From Comamonadaceae bacterium UBA2121 (GTDB lineage: Bacteria; Pseudomonadota; Gammaproteobacteria; Burkholderiales; Burkholderiaceae_C), in contig DCYB01000013.1 in assembly GCA_002331385.1 (NCBI GenBank), forward strand, positions 62,001 through 126,000: a stretch of DNA of 64,000 bases, read 5' to 3'. Numbering within the stretch: the stretch's first letter is position 1; each line of letters opens with the position of its first letter. The position numbers were made by a program, and so were the translations under genes. The notes beneath the pieces were generated by a model. It searched no databases. It was not told the DNA's origin and saw only the letters and a program-made list of their open reading frames with translations. Positions 42,996-52,974 of the stretch are shown piece after piece.

Positions 42996-44390
42996 ATGAC
43001 CCCAGCAAGTGTGTTGCGCATCGGATGCGCAGCGGGTTTTTCAGGTGACCGGACGGACGTGGCATTGCCCGTGGTGCAGGACCTGATTGCCGCAGGCAAG
43101 CCTTCCGTGCTGATTTTTGAAACGCTGGCGGAGCGCACCCTGGCGCTGGCGCAACTGGCGCGGCGCAGCGATCCGGACGCGGGCTACGAGCCTTTGCTGG
43201 ACGACATGCTGCGGCCCGTGTTGGCGTTGTGTTTGCAGCATGGCATTCGCATCGTCAGTAATTTTGGCGCTGCGAATCCGCGCGGCGCCGCCCGCGCGAT
43301 TCATGCCCTGGCGCGCGAACTTGGTGCGCGGACACCGACGATTGCCGTGGTCGAAGGCGACGATCTGCGCGGCGAGGAGCATCGCGCGATGCTGGTGGCG
43401 GCGCTGGGCGATCGCCTGCCGCGCGAACCCATCGTGAGTGTGAACGCCTATATCGGCGCGCAGCCCATTGCCGATGCGTTGCGTGCGGGCGCGGACATTG
43501 TGGTGTGCGGGCGCGTGGCCGATCCGTCGCTGGTACTCGGTCCTGCCATCGCGCACTTTGATTGGGCGCTGGACGACTGGGTGCGACTGGGCCGCGCCAC
43601 CATGGTCGGACATTTGCTGGAGTGCGGCTCGCAAGTGACCGGAGGCTATTTCGCCGATCCCGGCTACAAGGATGTGCCTGACCTTGCGCACACCGGCTAT
43701 CCGATTGCCGACATCGACGCAGACGGGAATTGCACCATCAGCAAACCGGCCCACACAGGCGGCTGCATCGACGCGCGCACGGTGAAAGAGCAACTGTTGT
43801 ATGAGCTGCATGATCCGGCGGCATACCTCACGCCGGACGTGGTGGCCGACATCACACAGGCCCGCGTGCAGGAGTTGGGCAAGGACTCTGTGCGTTTGAC
43901 CGGCGTGACCGGCCATCCACGGCCGCCATCACTCAAGGTGAACGTGTGTTTTGAAGCCGGCTGGTTTGCCGAGGCGGAAATCTCCTATGCGGGACCGCGT
44001 GCAGGCGCGCGGGCGCTGCTGGCGGCGCAGGTCGTGCGCGAGCGACTGGGCGGCTGCGCGCCGGTGCGCGTGGACCTGATTGGCGTGAACAGCATCTTTG
44101 GGGATGACAGCAACCGCTGGCTCGACGGTGCCGATGAGGCCGCGCTGAGCGCCTTGCGCGCATCACGCGATGTGCGGCTGCGCCTGTCGTGGCAGCGCGA
44201 AGATCGCCAAGAGGCGCAGCGCCTTGGGCGCGAAGTGAATGCGCTCTATTGTTGCGGCCCGGCGGGTGGTGGAGGTGTGCGTGCCGCGTTGCGCGCACGG
44301 CTCGGAACGGTGTCGTGCCTGGTGCCGCGAGATGCGGTGCACGCACGTTTCACCATGATCGATGCGGCGGCTGAAAGGAGCGAGGCATGA
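42996..44390 (+). CDS. Acyclic terpene utilisation AtuA/DUF1446 family protein
   Basis: 464 residues; AGGAGA precedes the ATG at 42996. DUF1446 features: LRIGCAAGFSGDRTDVALPVVQDLI, DYLIFETLAE-type VLIFETLAERTL, NFGAANPRGAARAIHALA, AYIGAQPIADALRAGADIVVCGRVADPSLVLGPA, THVTGGYF-like QVTGGYFADP, and VTGHPRPPSLKVNV. Founding members are needed for citronellol/geraniol use in Pseudomonas, but most relatives sit in unrelated carboxylate clusters, and the reaction is unknown. The short AtuA C-domain gene overlaps its stop. Confidence 0.88.
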   Translation: MTPASVLRIGCAAGFSGDRTDVALPVVQDLIAAGKPSVLIFETLAERTLALAQLARRSDPDAGYEPLLDDMLRPVLALCLQHGIRIVSNFGAANPRGAARAIHALARELGARTPTIAVVEGDDLRGEEHRAMLVAALGDRLPREPIVSVNAYIGAQPIADALRAGADIVVCGRVADPSLVLGPAIAHFDWALDDWVRLGRATMVGHLLECGSQVTGGYFADPGYKDVPDLAHTGYPIADIDADGNCTISKPAHTGGCIDARTVKEQLLYELHDPAAYLTPDVVADITQARVQELGKDSVRLTGVTGHPRPPSLKVNVCFEAGWFAEAEISYAGPRAGARALLAAQVVRERLGGCAPVRVDLIGVNSIFGDDSNRWLDGADEAALSALRASRDVRLRLSWQREDRQEAQRLGREVNALYCCGPAGGGGVRAALRARLGTVSCLVPRDAVHARFTMIDAAAERSEA

Positions 44391-44755
44391 CAACCCCAGA
44401 CACTCACACCGTGCCGCTGTACCGCCTGGCCCATGGCCGAACGGGCGACAAGGGCAATCGTTCCAACATCAGCGTGATTGCGTGGCACCCCGAGCTTTGG
44501 GATGTGCTGCTGGAACAAGTCACCGAAGCGCGCGTTGCGCAGCAGTTTGCCGGACGCCAGCCCAGCCGTGTCACGCGCCATGTGCTGCCCCAATTGCACG
44601 CCATGAATTTTGTGCTCGACGACGTGCTGGATGGCGGCGTGAATGACGCGCTGAATCTGGACAGCCATGGCAAGGCGCTGTCGTTCTGGCTGCTCGACAT
44701 GCCGGTGCAAGTGCCTGCGCGGTTGATGCACTGTTTGGCTGGATCTGACGCTTGA
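44387..44755 (+). CDS. AtuA C-terminal-domain-like protein
   Basis: 122 residues matching the small domain that is often fused to the C-terminus of DUF1446 proteins: VPLYRLAHGRTGDKGNRSNISVIAWHPELW and ALNFVLD-type AMNFVLDDVLDGGVNDALNLDSHGKALSFWLLDM. The start overlaps the preceding gene by ATGA, so the two chains are probably subunits of one protein. Function unknown. Confidence 0.85.
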   Translation: MTTPDTHTVPLYRLAHGRTGDKGNRSNISVIAWHPELWDVLLEQVTEARVAQQFAGRQPSRVTRHVLPQLHAMNFVLDDVLDGGVNDALNLDSHGKALSFWLLDMPVQVPARLMHCLAGSDA

Positions 44756-44812
44756 GCACCTGACGCATTCTTTCCCTTTCACCCCACCCCAAAAATGCAG
44801 GAGACAACACGC

Positions 44813-45808
44813 ATGAACACTTCCCTTCAAGGTATGACCTCGCGCCGCCATGCACTGGCCGTCGCACTGACCGCTGCGCTGTGCGCAGGCTTCGCCGTAC
44901 AGGCGCAGGCATCGGACTATCCAGCCAAGCCGATCACGTTTGTGGTTCCGTTTGCCGCTGGCAGCGCCACCGACCAGTTGGCGCGCGCGCTGGGGCAGTC
45001 TGTCACCAACGACAGCAAGCAATCCGTCATCGTGGACAACAAGGCGGGCGCCAGCGGCATGATCGCCGCGCAGCAAGTGGCCAAGGCCGCGCCGGATGGC
45101 TACACCGTGCTGATCACGACCAACACCACGCAATCGGCCAACCAGCATCTGTACAAGAAGCTGCCTTACGATCCGGTGAAGAGCTTCGAACCCGTCACCG
45201 GGCTGGGCAAGGGAGGGCAGGTGCTGGTGGTGAATTCCAGTGCGCCGTACAAGAACGTCGGAGACCTGATTGCCGCGGCCAAGGCGGCGCCGGGCAAGTT
45301 GTCATTTGGCAGTGGTAGCTCGTCCAGCCGCGTGGCGGGTGAGATGCTCAAGCAACTGGCGGGCGTGGACATCCTGCATGTGCCCTACAAGAGCAATCCG
45401 CTGGCGATCACCGATTTGCTGGGTGGCCAGATCAACATGATGATCACGGACACCGCGACGGGAGTTCCGCAGATCAAATCCGGCAAGCTGCGCGCGCTGG
45501 GGTACTCCACCCAAACGCGCAGCCCGCAATTGCCCGATGTGCCCACGCTGGATGAGGCCGGTGTGAAGGGCTACGACATGGGCTACTGGTTTGCCGCCTA
45601 CGTGCCCGCCGGGACGCCCAAGGACGTGGTGGCGCGACTCAATGCGCTGCTCAAGAATGCGACCACCAGCGAGGCGGCGAACTCCTTCTTCCAGAATTCG
45701 GGCTCCGAAGCGTGGAGCACCACGCCGGACGAGCGGGGCCGGTTCCAGATCACCGACGCGCAAAAGTGGGGCAAGGTGATCAAGGCCGCGGGGATTCAGC
45801 CGGAGTAA
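44813..45808 (+). CDS. Bug/TctC-family receptor
   Basis: 331 residues; AGGAGA precedes the ATG. Signal peptide to AVQAQASDYPAKP, then PITFVVPFAAGSATDQLARALGQ, VIVDNKAGASGMIAAQQVAKAAPDGYTVLI, KLSFGSGSSSSRVAGEMLKQL, HVPYKSNPLAITDLLGGQINMM, QLPDVPTLDEAG. Third gene of the LysR-controlled AtuA operon, so it probably binds the compound that operon uses. No TctAB nearby. A strong hairpin follows. Confidence 0.93.
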   Translation: MNTSLQGMTSRRHALAVALTAALCAGFAVQAQASDYPAKPITFVVPFAAGSATDQLARALGQSVTNDSKQSVIVDNKAGASGMIAAQQVAKAAPDGYTVLITTNTTQSANQHLYKKLPYDPVKSFEPVTGLGKGGQVLVVNSSAPYKNVGDLIAAAKAAPGKLSFGSGSSSSRVAGEMLKQLAGVDILHVPYKSNPLAITDLLGGQINMMITDTATGVPQIKSGKLRALGYSTQTRSPQLPDVPTLDEAGVKGYDMGYWFAAYVPAGTPKDVVARLNALLKNATTSEAANSFFQNSGSEAWSTTPDERGRFQITDAQKWGKVIKAAGIQPE

Positions 45809-45841
45809 TCAGCCACGACGGCGCGCGGAATGCGCCACAGC

Positions 45842-45873
45842 AAAAGGCCCTTGTCTTGCGAGAAGGGCCTTTG
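45842..45873. terminator. Bidirectional terminator between the Bug gene and the AI-2E permease gene
   Basis: AAAGGCCCTT pairs perfectly with AAGGGCCTTT around a 10-base loop. Convergent genes end on either side. Confidence 0.8.
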
Positions 45874-45896
45874 TGCTTCACGGAGCCAATAAAGCG

Positions 45897-46979
45897 TTAT
45901 TTGCCTGAAGAAAAACCATCTTCCACTTGCGTGTAGTCGCGCGGTGGCGCAAAGAGTTGCCACGCGGCCACGAACAGCGCGGCCACCATCGGGCCGATCA
46001 CGAATCCGGTGATGCCAAAAATCGCCATGCCGCCCAGCGTGGAAATCAGCACCACATAGTCAGGCAGCTTGGTGTCCTTGCCCACCAGAAGAGGGCGCAG
46101 CAGGTTATCGACCAGTCCGATGATGCCGACGCAGAAAGCAGTCAGGATGGCGCCTTTGCCGATTTCTCCGGTGGCAAAGAAATAAATGGCCACGGGGCCC
46201 CAAATCAGAGCGGCTCCCACGGCGGGCAACAGTGACAGGAAGGCCATCAACACCCCCCACAGCACCGGCCCTTGAATACCAAGGAACCAGAAAATCATGC
46301 CGCCTAATGCGCCTTGCACGGCCGCCACCACGATGTTGCCCTTGACGGTGGCGCGAATCACAGTGGTGAACTTGGTGCTCAGTTCGCGCTTGTGTTCGTC
46401 GTTCAGCGGCACGGCGTCGCGGATGCGGGCCGTCAGTTGCGCACCATCGCGCAGCAGGAAAAAGAGCAAATACAGCATGACGCCAAAGCTCACCACGAAC
46501 TGCAGCGTGTTCGAGCCGATGTTCACGGCCTTGGTGGCGAGAAACTGACTGGCTTGTGCGCCGAATTTGGCTAACTGTGCCTCGATCTCCGACAGCGAGG
46601 TCAAATGGAAGTGATCCATCAACTGCGTCGCCCAGCTTGGCAGCGCCGCCAGGATTTGCTGCAGATAGCTGCCGATATTCATCTGGCCCGAGCGCAAGCG
46701 TTCATAAATCGAACTGGCCTCCGCGACCAGCGACGTGCTGATCAGCAGCAACGGAAGAATCACAATCAGCAGACAGACCGCCAGCGTGATCAGGGCCGCA
46801 AGATTGCGTCGGCGCGGCATCTTGCGCAATAGCCTTTTTTGCAGTGGGGAAAAGAGAATGGCCAGCACCACACCCCAGAAAAGCGCACCTGCATACGGCC
46901 ACAAAATCGCAAGAAAAGCGAGCGACACTAGAATCAAAAGTGTCAAAAATGTGCGCTGTTGCAGGGTTTGTGATTTCAT
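45897..46979 (-). CDS. AI-2E family (PerM/TqsA-like) membrane protein
   Basis: 360 residues from the ATG at 46979. About eight hydrophobic segments in the AI-2E_transport arrangement: two N-terminal helices, a soluble middle with amphipathic helices (SYLQQILAALPSWATQLMDHF), then VVSFGVMLYLLFFLLRDG, GNIVVAAVQGALGGMIFWFLGI, and DNLLRPLLVGKDTKLPDYVVLISTLGG. Relatives export small molecules or act as Na+/Li+ antiporters; the role here is unknown. Divergent from sucA. Confidence 0.9.
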   Translation of the reverse strand: MKSQTLQQRTFLTLLILVSLAFLAILWPYAGALFWGVVLAILFSPLQKRLLRKMPRRRNLAALITLAVCLLIVILPLLLISTSLVAEASSIYERLRSGQMNIGSYLQQILAALPSWATQLMDHFHLTSLSEIEAQLAKFGAQASQFLATKAVNIGSNTLQFVVSFGVMLYLLFFLLRDGAQLTARIRDAVPLNDEHKRELSTKFTTVIRATVKGNIVVAAVQGALGGMIFWFLGIQGPVLWGVLMAFLSLLPAVGAALIWGPVAIYFFATGEIGKGAILTAFCVGIIGLVDNLLRPLLVGKDTKLPDYVVLISTLGGMAIFGITGFVIGPMVAALFVAAWQLFAPPRDYTQVEDGFSSGK

Positions 46980-47163
46980 CTTGTGCAAATTAAGGGTTCT
47001 GGACGCGATGGTACGCGAGAAGTTGTGGCTGGGCGTAGGTCAGCGCCTCACATCGAATGAACTTCGATGGCACAATAGCGGTCGTACTTAGGCCCTTCCC
47101 CTGCCACAGTCGCATCCGCCAACCGGTTCAGCCGTGACGCGGAAGGTTTACTAACCAGCTAAT

Positions 47164-47185
47164 GCTTCCTGAAGGGAAGCGGAGG
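47164..47185 (+). promoter_or_regulatory. Hairpin abutting the sucA Shine-Dalgarno
   Basis: GCTTCC-TGAAG-GGAAGC at 47164-47180 is followed at once by GGAGG (47181-47185), ten bases before the sucA ATG. The stem may influence ribosome access. The structure is seen; regulation is inferred. Confidence 0.4.
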
Positions 47186-47195
47186 TGAGCGGAAT

Positions 47196-50075
47196 ATGAG
47201 CGATCCCACATCCGTCTATCAAGCCTATCAAGGCAACACGTATCTCTTCGGCGGAAACGCGCCTTATGTGGAAGAGATGTATGAGAACTACCTGGCTAAC
47301 CCGGGCAGCGTGCCAGACAACTGGCGTGAGTACTTTGATGCACTTCAACATGTGCCTGCCGTTGACGGCACGGACTCGAAGGACGTTCCTCACCTGCCAG
47401 TGATCAATGCCTTTGCCGAGCGTGCAAAGCAGGGTGGAACTCAGGTCGTGGTTGCCTCCGGTGCCGATTCGGAACTGGGCCGCAAGCGCACGGCAGTGCA
47501 GCAACTGATCGCCGCATACCGCAATGTGGGCCAGCGCTGGGCTGACCTCGATCCCCTCAAGCGCACCGAGCGCCCCGAAATCCCCGAGCTGGAGCCGTCG
47601 TTCTACGGCTTCACCGACGCCGATCAGGAAACCGTGTTCAACACCAGCAACACGTTCTTCGGCAAGGAGACCATGACCCTGCGCGAGCTGATCAATGCTC
47701 TGCGCGAAACCTACTGCGGCACGATGGGCGCCGAGTACATGTACGCCACCGACCAGAACCAGAAGCGCTGGTGGCAGCAAAAGCTGGAGTCGATCCGCAC
47801 GAAGCCGAATTTCGACGCCGCCAAGAAGAAGCGCATTCTCGATCGCCTGACCGCCGCTGAAGGTCTGGAGCGCTACCTGCACACCAAGTACGTTGGTCAG
47901 AAGCGTTTCTCGCTGGAAGGTGGGGAGTCGTTCATCGCCGCGATGGACGAGCTGATCAACTCCGCTGGCCAGAAGGGCATTCAGGAAGTCGTGATCGGCA
48001 TGGCTCACCGTGGTCGCCTGAACGTGCTGGTGAACACACTGGGCAAGATGCCCAAGGACCTGTTCGCCGAGTTCGATCACACCGCTCCTGAAGACCTGCC
48101 TGCAGGTGACGTGAAGTACCACCAGGGTTTCAGCTCCGACGTGTCCACCGCAGGCGGCCCGGTCCACCTGTCGCTGGCGTTCAACCCGTCGCACCTGGAA
48201 ATCGTGAACCCCGTGGTCGAAGGCTCCGTGCGTTCGCGCATGGACCGTCGTGATGACCCGCGCGGCAAGCAGGTGCTGCCCGTGCTGGTGCACGGCGACG
48301 CGGCCTTTGCCGGTCAGGGCGTGAACCAGGAAACGCTGGCGCTGGCGCAGACCCGCGGTTACTCCACTGGCGGCACGGTGCACATCATCATCAACAACCA
48401 GATCGGCTTCACCACATCCGATCCGCGCGACATGCGCTCCACGCTGTACTGCACCGACATCGTCAAGACGATCGAGGCGCCTGTGCTGCACGTGAACGGT
48501 GACGATCCGGAAACCGTGTGTCTGGCAATGCAACTGGCGCTCGAGTTCCGCATGGAGTTCGACAAGGACGTGGTGGTGGACATCGTCTGCTTCCGCAAAC
48601 TGGGCCACAACGAGCAGGACACGCCTGCGCTGACCCAGCCGCTGATGTACAAGAAGATCGCCGCACACCCCGGCACGCGCAAGCTGTATGCCGACAAGCT
48701 GGCAACGCAAGGCATGGGCGAGACGCTGGGCGACGACATGGCCAAGGCCTACCGCGCTGCGATGGACGACGGCAAGCACACGGTGGATCCGGTGCTCACC
48801 AACTTCAAGAGCAAGTACGCAGTGGACTGGAGCCCGTTCCTGAACCAGAAGTGGACCGACGCTGGCGACACCGCGATCCCGCTGGCCGAGTGGAAGCGAC
48901 TGGCCGAGCGCATCACCACCATCCCTGAAGGCGTCACGCCGCATGCCCTCGTGAAGAAGGTGTACGACGACCGCGCCTCCATGGGCCGTGGCGAGATCAA
49001 TGTGGACTGGGGTATGGGCGAACACATGGCGTTCGCGTCGCTCGTGGCTTCGGGCTACCCGGTGCGTCTGTCCGGTGAAGACTGTGGCCGTGGCACGTTC
49101 ACGCACCGTCACGCCGTGATCCACGACCAGAAGCGCGAGAAGTGGAACGAAGGCACCTACATTCCGCTGCAGAATGCGGCTGAAAACCAGGCGCCGTTCG
49201 TCGTCATCGACTCGATCCTGTCGGAAGAGGCGGTGCTGGCATTCGAATACGGCTACGCATCCAACGATCCCAACACGCTGGTGGTCTGGGAAGCGCAGTT
49301 CGGCGACTTTGCCAACGGCGCGCAAGTGGTGATCGACCAGTTCATCGCTTCCGGCGAAGTGAAGTGGGGGCGTATCAACGGCCTGACACTGATGCTGCCG
49401 CACGGCTACGAAGGTCAGGGCCCCGAGCACAGCTCGGCGCGTCTGGAGCGCTTCATGCAATTGGCCGCTGACGCCAACATGCAAGTCGTGCAACCCACCA
49501 CCGCCAGCCAGATCTTCCACGTGCTGCGTCGCCAGATGGTGCGTAACCTGCGCAAGCCGCTGGTCATCATGACGCCCAAGTCGCTGCTGCGTAACAAGGA
49601 CGCGACATCGCCGCTGTCCGAGTTCACGAAGGGCTCGTTCCACACCGTGCTGGGCGAGAGCAACGAAGCCGTGCTCAAGAACGCCGACAAGGTCAAGCGC
49701 GTCGTTGCCTGCTCGGGCAAGGTGTACTACGACCTCGTGAAGAAGCGCGAAGAGAACAAGCACGATGACGTGGCCATCATCCGCGTCGAGCAGCTGTATC
49801 CGTTCCCGCACAAGGCATTCGCCGCCGAACTCAAGAAGTTCCCGAAGGCTGCCGAGATCGTGTGGTGCCAGGACGAGCCACAGAACCAGGGTGCCTGGTT
49901 CTTCATCCAGCACAACATCCACGAGAACATGCACGACGGCCAGAAGCTCGGCTACTCTGGCCGCGCCGCATCGGCATCGCCTGCCGTCGGTTACTCGCAC
50001 CTGCACCAGGAGCAGCAGAAGGCGCTGGTTGAAGGCGCGTTCGGCAAGCTCAAGGGTTTTGTCCTGACCAAGTAA
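47196..50075 (+). CDS. sucA: 2-Oxoglutarate dehydrogenase E1 component
   Basis: 959-residue thiamine-diphosphate enzyme that decarboxylates 2-oxoglutarate and transfers the succinyl group to E2. N-terminal E2-binding segment (TYLFGGNAPYVEEMYENYLANPGSVP), active site motifs GMAHRGRLNVLVNTLGK, HQGFSSDV, AFNPSHLEIVNPVVEGS, GDAAFAGQGV, NNQIGFTT, RKLGHNEQDTP, and the C-terminal EQLYPFPHK and WCQDEPQNQGAW. Full length for the family. First gene of the sucA-sucB-lpd operon; 54 bases before sucB. Confidence 0.98.
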   Translation: MSDPTSVYQAYQGNTYLFGGNAPYVEEMYENYLANPGSVPDNWREYFDALQHVPAVDGTDSKDVPHLPVINAFAERAKQGGTQVVVASGADSELGRKRTAVQQLIAAYRNVGQRWADLDPLKRTERPEIPELEPSFYGFTDADQETVFNTSNTFFGKETMTLRELINALRETYCGTMGAEYMYATDQNQKRWWQQKLESIRTKPNFDAAKKKRILDRLTAAEGLERYLHTKYVGQKRFSLEGGESFIAAMDELINSAGQKGIQEVVIGMAHRGRLNVLVNTLGKMPKDLFAEFDHTAPEDLPAGDVKYHQGFSSDVSTAGGPVHLSLAFNPSHLEIVNPVVEGSVRSRMDRRDDPRGKQVLPVLVHGDAAFAGQGVNQETLALAQTRGYSTGGTVHIIINNQIGFTTSDPRDMRSTLYCTDIVKTIEAPVLHVNGDDPETVCLAMQLALEFRMEFDKDVVVDIVCFRKLGHNEQDTPALTQPLMYKKIAAHPGTRKLYADKLATQGMGETLGDDMAKAYRAAMDDGKHTVDPVLTNFKSKYAVDWSPFLNQKWTDAGDTAIPLAEWKRLAERITTIPEGVTPHALVKKVYDDRASMGRGEINVDWGMGEHMAFASLVASGYPVRLSGEDCGRGTFTHRHAVIHDQKREKWNEGTYIPLQNAAENQAPFVVIDSILSEEAVLAFEYGYASNDPNTLVVWEAQFGDFANGAQVVIDQFIASGEVKWGRINGLTLMLPHGYEGQGPEHSSARLERFMQLAADANMQVVQPTTASQIFHVLRRQMVRNLRKPLVIMTPKSLLRNKDATSPLSEFTKGSFHTVLGESNEAVLKNADKVKRVVACSGKVYYDLVKKREENKHDDVAIIRVEQLYPFPHKAFAAELKKFPKAAEIVWCQDEPQNQGAWFFIQHNIHENMHDGQKLGYSGRAASASPAVGYSHLHQEQQKALVEGAFGKLKGFVLTK

Positions 50076-50129
50076 GGCTGAAAACCCGCTCATTACCCAT
50101 CAGTACAAAACACGAATTGGAAAAGAAAA

Positions 50130-51380
50130 ATGGCTATTGTTGACGTCAAAGTTCCCCAGCTCTCCGAGTCCATCACGGAAGCCACCATGCTCAACTGGAA
50201 GAAGAAGGTGGGCGAGGCCGTTGCTGTGGATGAAATCCTCATCGAAATCGAAACCGACAAGGTCGTGCTCGAAGTGCCAGCGCCTTCCGCTGGCGTGTTG
50301 AGCGAGATCCTGCAAGGTGACGGCGCGACCGTGACCGCCGAGCAGCTCATCGCCAAGATCGACACCGAAGGTGTGGCTGGCGCCGCTGCCGCAGCACCTG
50401 CTGCGGCTCCGGCCGCTGCGCCTGCTGCTGCACCCGCAGCCGCACCGGCTGCCGCTGCTGGCAACAACAGCAAGGCTGGCGTGGCCATGCCTGCGGCTGC
50501 CAAGATCCTCGCCGACAACAACATGTCTGCCGCTAACGTGGCAGGCACAGGCAAGGACGGCCGCGTGACCAAGGGTGATGCACTGTCTGCCATCAAGGGC
50601 GGCGCAGCCATCCCGACCGGCGTGCCCACACAGGCACTGCCGCAAGTGGCTGCACCTTCTACGAAGCAAGATCTGGGCGACCGTCCGGAGCAGCGCGTGC
50701 CCATGACACGTCTGCGCGCACGTATCGCCGAGCGTCTGCTGCAATCGCAGGCCACCAACGCCATCCTGACCACGTTCAACGAAGTGAACATGGCTCCGGT
50801 GATGGAGATGCGCAAGAAGTTCCAGGACCAGTTCGTCAAGGAACACGGCGTGAAACTGGGCTTCATGTCCTTCTTCGTGAAGGCGGCAGTGCATGCACTC
50901 AAGAAGTTCCCTGCAGTGAACGCCTCCATCGACGGCAACGACATCGTCTACCACGGCTACTTTGACATCGGTATCGCTGTCAGCTCGCCGCGTGGTCTGG
51001 TGGTGCCGATCCTGCGCAACGTCGACCAGATGAGCTTCGCCGACATCGAGAAGAAGATTGCCGAGTTCGGCCAGAAGGCCAAGGACGGCAAGCTGGGCAT
51101 CGAAGAGCTGACCGGTGGTACGTTCTCGATCTCCAACGGCGGCACGTTCGGCTCGATGATGTCGACTCCCATCATCAACCCGCCACAGTCCGCGATTCTT
51201 GGCGTGCACGCCACGAAGGACCGCGCTGTGGTCGAGAACGGCCAGATCGTGATCCGCCCGATGAACTACCTGGCCATGTCCTATGACCACCGCATCATCG
51301 ACGGCCGCGAAGCCGTGCTGAGTCTGGTGGCAATGAAGGATGCGCTGGAAGACCCATCGCGTCTCCTGTTTGATCTGTAA
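50130..51380 (+). CDS. sucB: Dihydrolipoyllysine succinyltransferase (E2 of 2-oxoglutarate dehydrogenase)
   Basis: 416 residues: lipoyl domain (Lys44 in [11 protein letters not shown]), an Ala/Pro linker (about 85-110), the E1/E3-binding domain ([28 protein letters not shown]) and the catalytic acyltransferase ending in [13 protein letters not shown] with its active-site His. Accepts succinyl from E1 and passes it to CoA. Between sucA and lpd; a terminator-like hairpin follows. Confidence 0.98.
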   Translation: MAIVDVKVPQLSESITEATMLNWKKKVGEAVAVDEILIEIETDKVVLEVPAPSAGVLSEILQGDGATVTAEQLIAKIDTEGVAGAAAAAPAAAPAAAPAAAPAAAPAAAAGNNSKAGVAMPAAAKILADNNMSAANVAGTGKDGRVTKGDALSAIKGGAAIPTGVPTQALPQVAAPSTKQDLGDRPEQRVPMTRLRARIAERLLQSQATNAILTTFNEVNMAPVMEMRKKFQDQFVKEHGVKLGFMSFFVKAAVHALKKFPAVNASIDGNDIVYHGYFDIGIAVSSPRGLVVPILRNVDQMSFADIEKKIAEFGQKAKDGKLGIEELTGGTFSISNGGTFGSMMSTPIINPPQSAILGVHATKDRAVVENGQIVIRPMNYLAMSYDHRIIDGREAVLSLVAMKDALEDPSRLLFDL

Positions 51381-51403
51381 TCCCTCCAGATCGCGTTTCG
51401 CTG

Positions 51404-51433
51404 AAACCCACCCCCAAAAGCGGTGGGTTTTTT
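51404..51433 (+). terminator. Terminator-like hairpin between sucB and lpd
   Basis: AACCCACC pairs with GGTGGGTT around a 9-base loop and runs into six Ts. It lies inside the operon, 29 bases before the lpd ATG, so it may attenuate lpd expression relative to sucAB. Confidence 0.7.
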
Positions 51434-51461
51434 CCAGCAACACAGAGAAAAGAATCCAATC

Positions 51462-52889
51462 ATGAGCAAGCAATTCGACGTCGTCGTCATCGGCGCAGGC
51501 CCTGGCGGCTACATCGCTGCGATTCGTGCAGCACAACTGGGCTTCAACGTGGCCTGCATCGACGAGTGGAAGAACGCCGCAGGCGGCGCCGCTCCCGGCG
51601 GCACCTGCACCAACGTGGGCTGCATTCCCTCCAAAGCGCTGCTGCAGTCGTCCGAGCATTTCGAGCACGCCAGGCTGCACTTTGCCGATCACGGCATTTC
51701 CACCGGCAAGGTCGAGATCGACGTGCCCAAGATGGTGGCGCGCAAGGACGCGGTCGTGAAGCAGAACAACGACGGCATCCTGTACCTGTTCAAGAAGAAC
51801 AAGGTCACATTCTTCCACGGTCGCGGCTCGTTCGAGAAGGCTGTTGACGGCGGCTACGAGATCAAGGTTGCAGGCAAGGACACCGAAACCATCACCGGCA
51901 AGCAGATCATCGTTGCAACGGGCTCCAATGCGCGTGCGCTGCCCGGCGTGGCGTTTGACGAAGAAAACATCCTGTCTAACGACGGCGCACTGGCGCTGCA
52001 GAAGACGCCGAAGTCGCTGGGCCTCATCGGCTCAGGCGTGATCGGTCTGGAAATGGGCTCCGTGTGGCGCCGTCTGGGTGCGGAAGTGACCGTGCTGGAA
52101 GGCATGGACAAGTTCCTGCCCGCCGTGGATGAGCAGATCGCCAAGGAAGCCAAGAAGGCGTTCGACAAGCAGGGCTTGAAGATCGAGCTTGGCGTGAAGG
52201 TGGGCGAAGTCAAGTCCGGCAAGAAGGGCGTGACCGTTCAGTACACCAACGCCAAGGGCGAGGCACAAACGCTGGAAGTGGACAAGCTGATCGTCTCGAT
52301 CGGCCGCACCGCCAACACCAACGGTCTGAACGCCGAAGGCGTGGGCCTGCAGCTCGACGAACGCGGCGCCATCGTGGTGGATGCCAACTGCAAGACCAAT
52401 CTGCCTGGCGTGTGGGCAGTGGGTGACGTGGTGCGTGGCCCGATGCTGGCGCACAAGGCCGAGGAAGAGGGTGTGGCTGTGGCCGAGCGCATCGCTGGCC
52501 AGCACGGTCATGTGAACTTCGACACCATTCCTTTCGTGATCTACACCAGCCCTGAAGTGGCATGGGTGGGGCGCACCGAGCAGCAGCTCAAGGAGCAGGG
52601 CGTCAAGTACAAGGCAGGCTCGTTCCCGTTCCTGGCGAATGGCCGCGCGCGCGCGCTCGGTGATACGACCGGCATGGTGAAGTTCATCGCGGACGCCGAG
52701 ACGGACGAAATCCTGGGCGTGCACATGGTCGGCCCGATGGTCTCCGAGCTGATCTCCGAAGCCGTGGTGGCGATGGAGTTCAAGGCATCGAGCGAAGACA
52801 TCGCCCGCATCTGCCATGCCCACCCATCGCTGTCCGAGTCCACCAAGGAAGCGGCACTGGCTGTGGACAAGCGCACGCTCAATTTCTGA
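51462..52889 (+). CDS. lpd: Dihydrolipoyl dehydrogenase (E3)
   Basis: 475-residue FAD disulfide oxidoreductase that reoxidises dihydrolipoamide with NAD+. FAD-binding [20 protein letters not shown], redox Cys49/Cys54 in [16 protein letters not shown] site [20 protein letters not shown], and the C-terminal His-Glu pair HAHPSLSE. The ATG at 51462 gives a normal start; the frame is open upstream but that part covers the terminator hairpin. Third gene of the complex operon. Confidence 0.97.
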   Translation: MSKQFDVVVIGAGPGGYIAAIRAAQLGFNVACIDEWKNAAGGAAPGGTCTNVGCIPSKALLQSSEHFEHARLHFADHGISTGKVEIDVPKMVARKDAVVKQNNDGILYLFKKNKVTFFHGRGSFEKAVDGGYEIKVAGKDTETITGKQIIVATGSNARALPGVAFDEENILSNDGALALQKTPKSLGLIGSGVIGLEMGSVWRRLGAEVTVLEGMDKFLPAVDEQIAKEAKKAFDKQGLKIELGVKVGEVKSGKKGVTVQYTNAKGEAQTLEVDKLIVSIGRTANTNGLNAEGVGLQLDERGAIVVDANCKTNLPGVWAVGDVVRGPMLAHKAEEEGVAVAERIAGQHGHVNFDTIPFVIYTSPEVAWVGRTEQQLKEQGVKYKAGSFPFLANGRARALGDTTGMVKFIADAETDEILGVHMVGPMVSELISEAVVAMEFKASSEDIARICHAHPSLSESTKEAALAVDKRTLNF

Positions 52890-52915
52890 TCTTCGGATCA
52901 CAACCGGGCTCAATG

Positions 52916-52960
52916 GCTGCCAACGCTTGAATTTCAGGCGCTGGCAGCTATTTCCATTTT
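52916..52960 (+). terminator. Probable terminator after lpd
   Basis: GCTGCCA (52916-52922) pairs with TGGCAGC (52942-52948), with GCG/CGC extending inside, and is followed by a T-rich run. zapE starts 15 bases further on, so zapE may be read through or have its own promoter. Confidence 0.5.
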
Positions 52961-52974
52961 TGCGGTAAGGGAGA

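Noticed and set aside
47151..50093. Open frame of 980 codons antisense to sucA
   Set aside because: Mirror of sucA codon bias in high-GC DNA; composition is His/Arg/Val-rich with no domain, while sucA is unmistakable.
50380..50465. GCTGCC-rich repeat in sucB
   Set aside because: Encodes the usual Ala/Pro linker of E2 proteins.
50100..51818. Long frame antisense to sucB and the start of lpd
   Set aside because: Crosses two well-supported genes and a terminator; no recognisable motifs.
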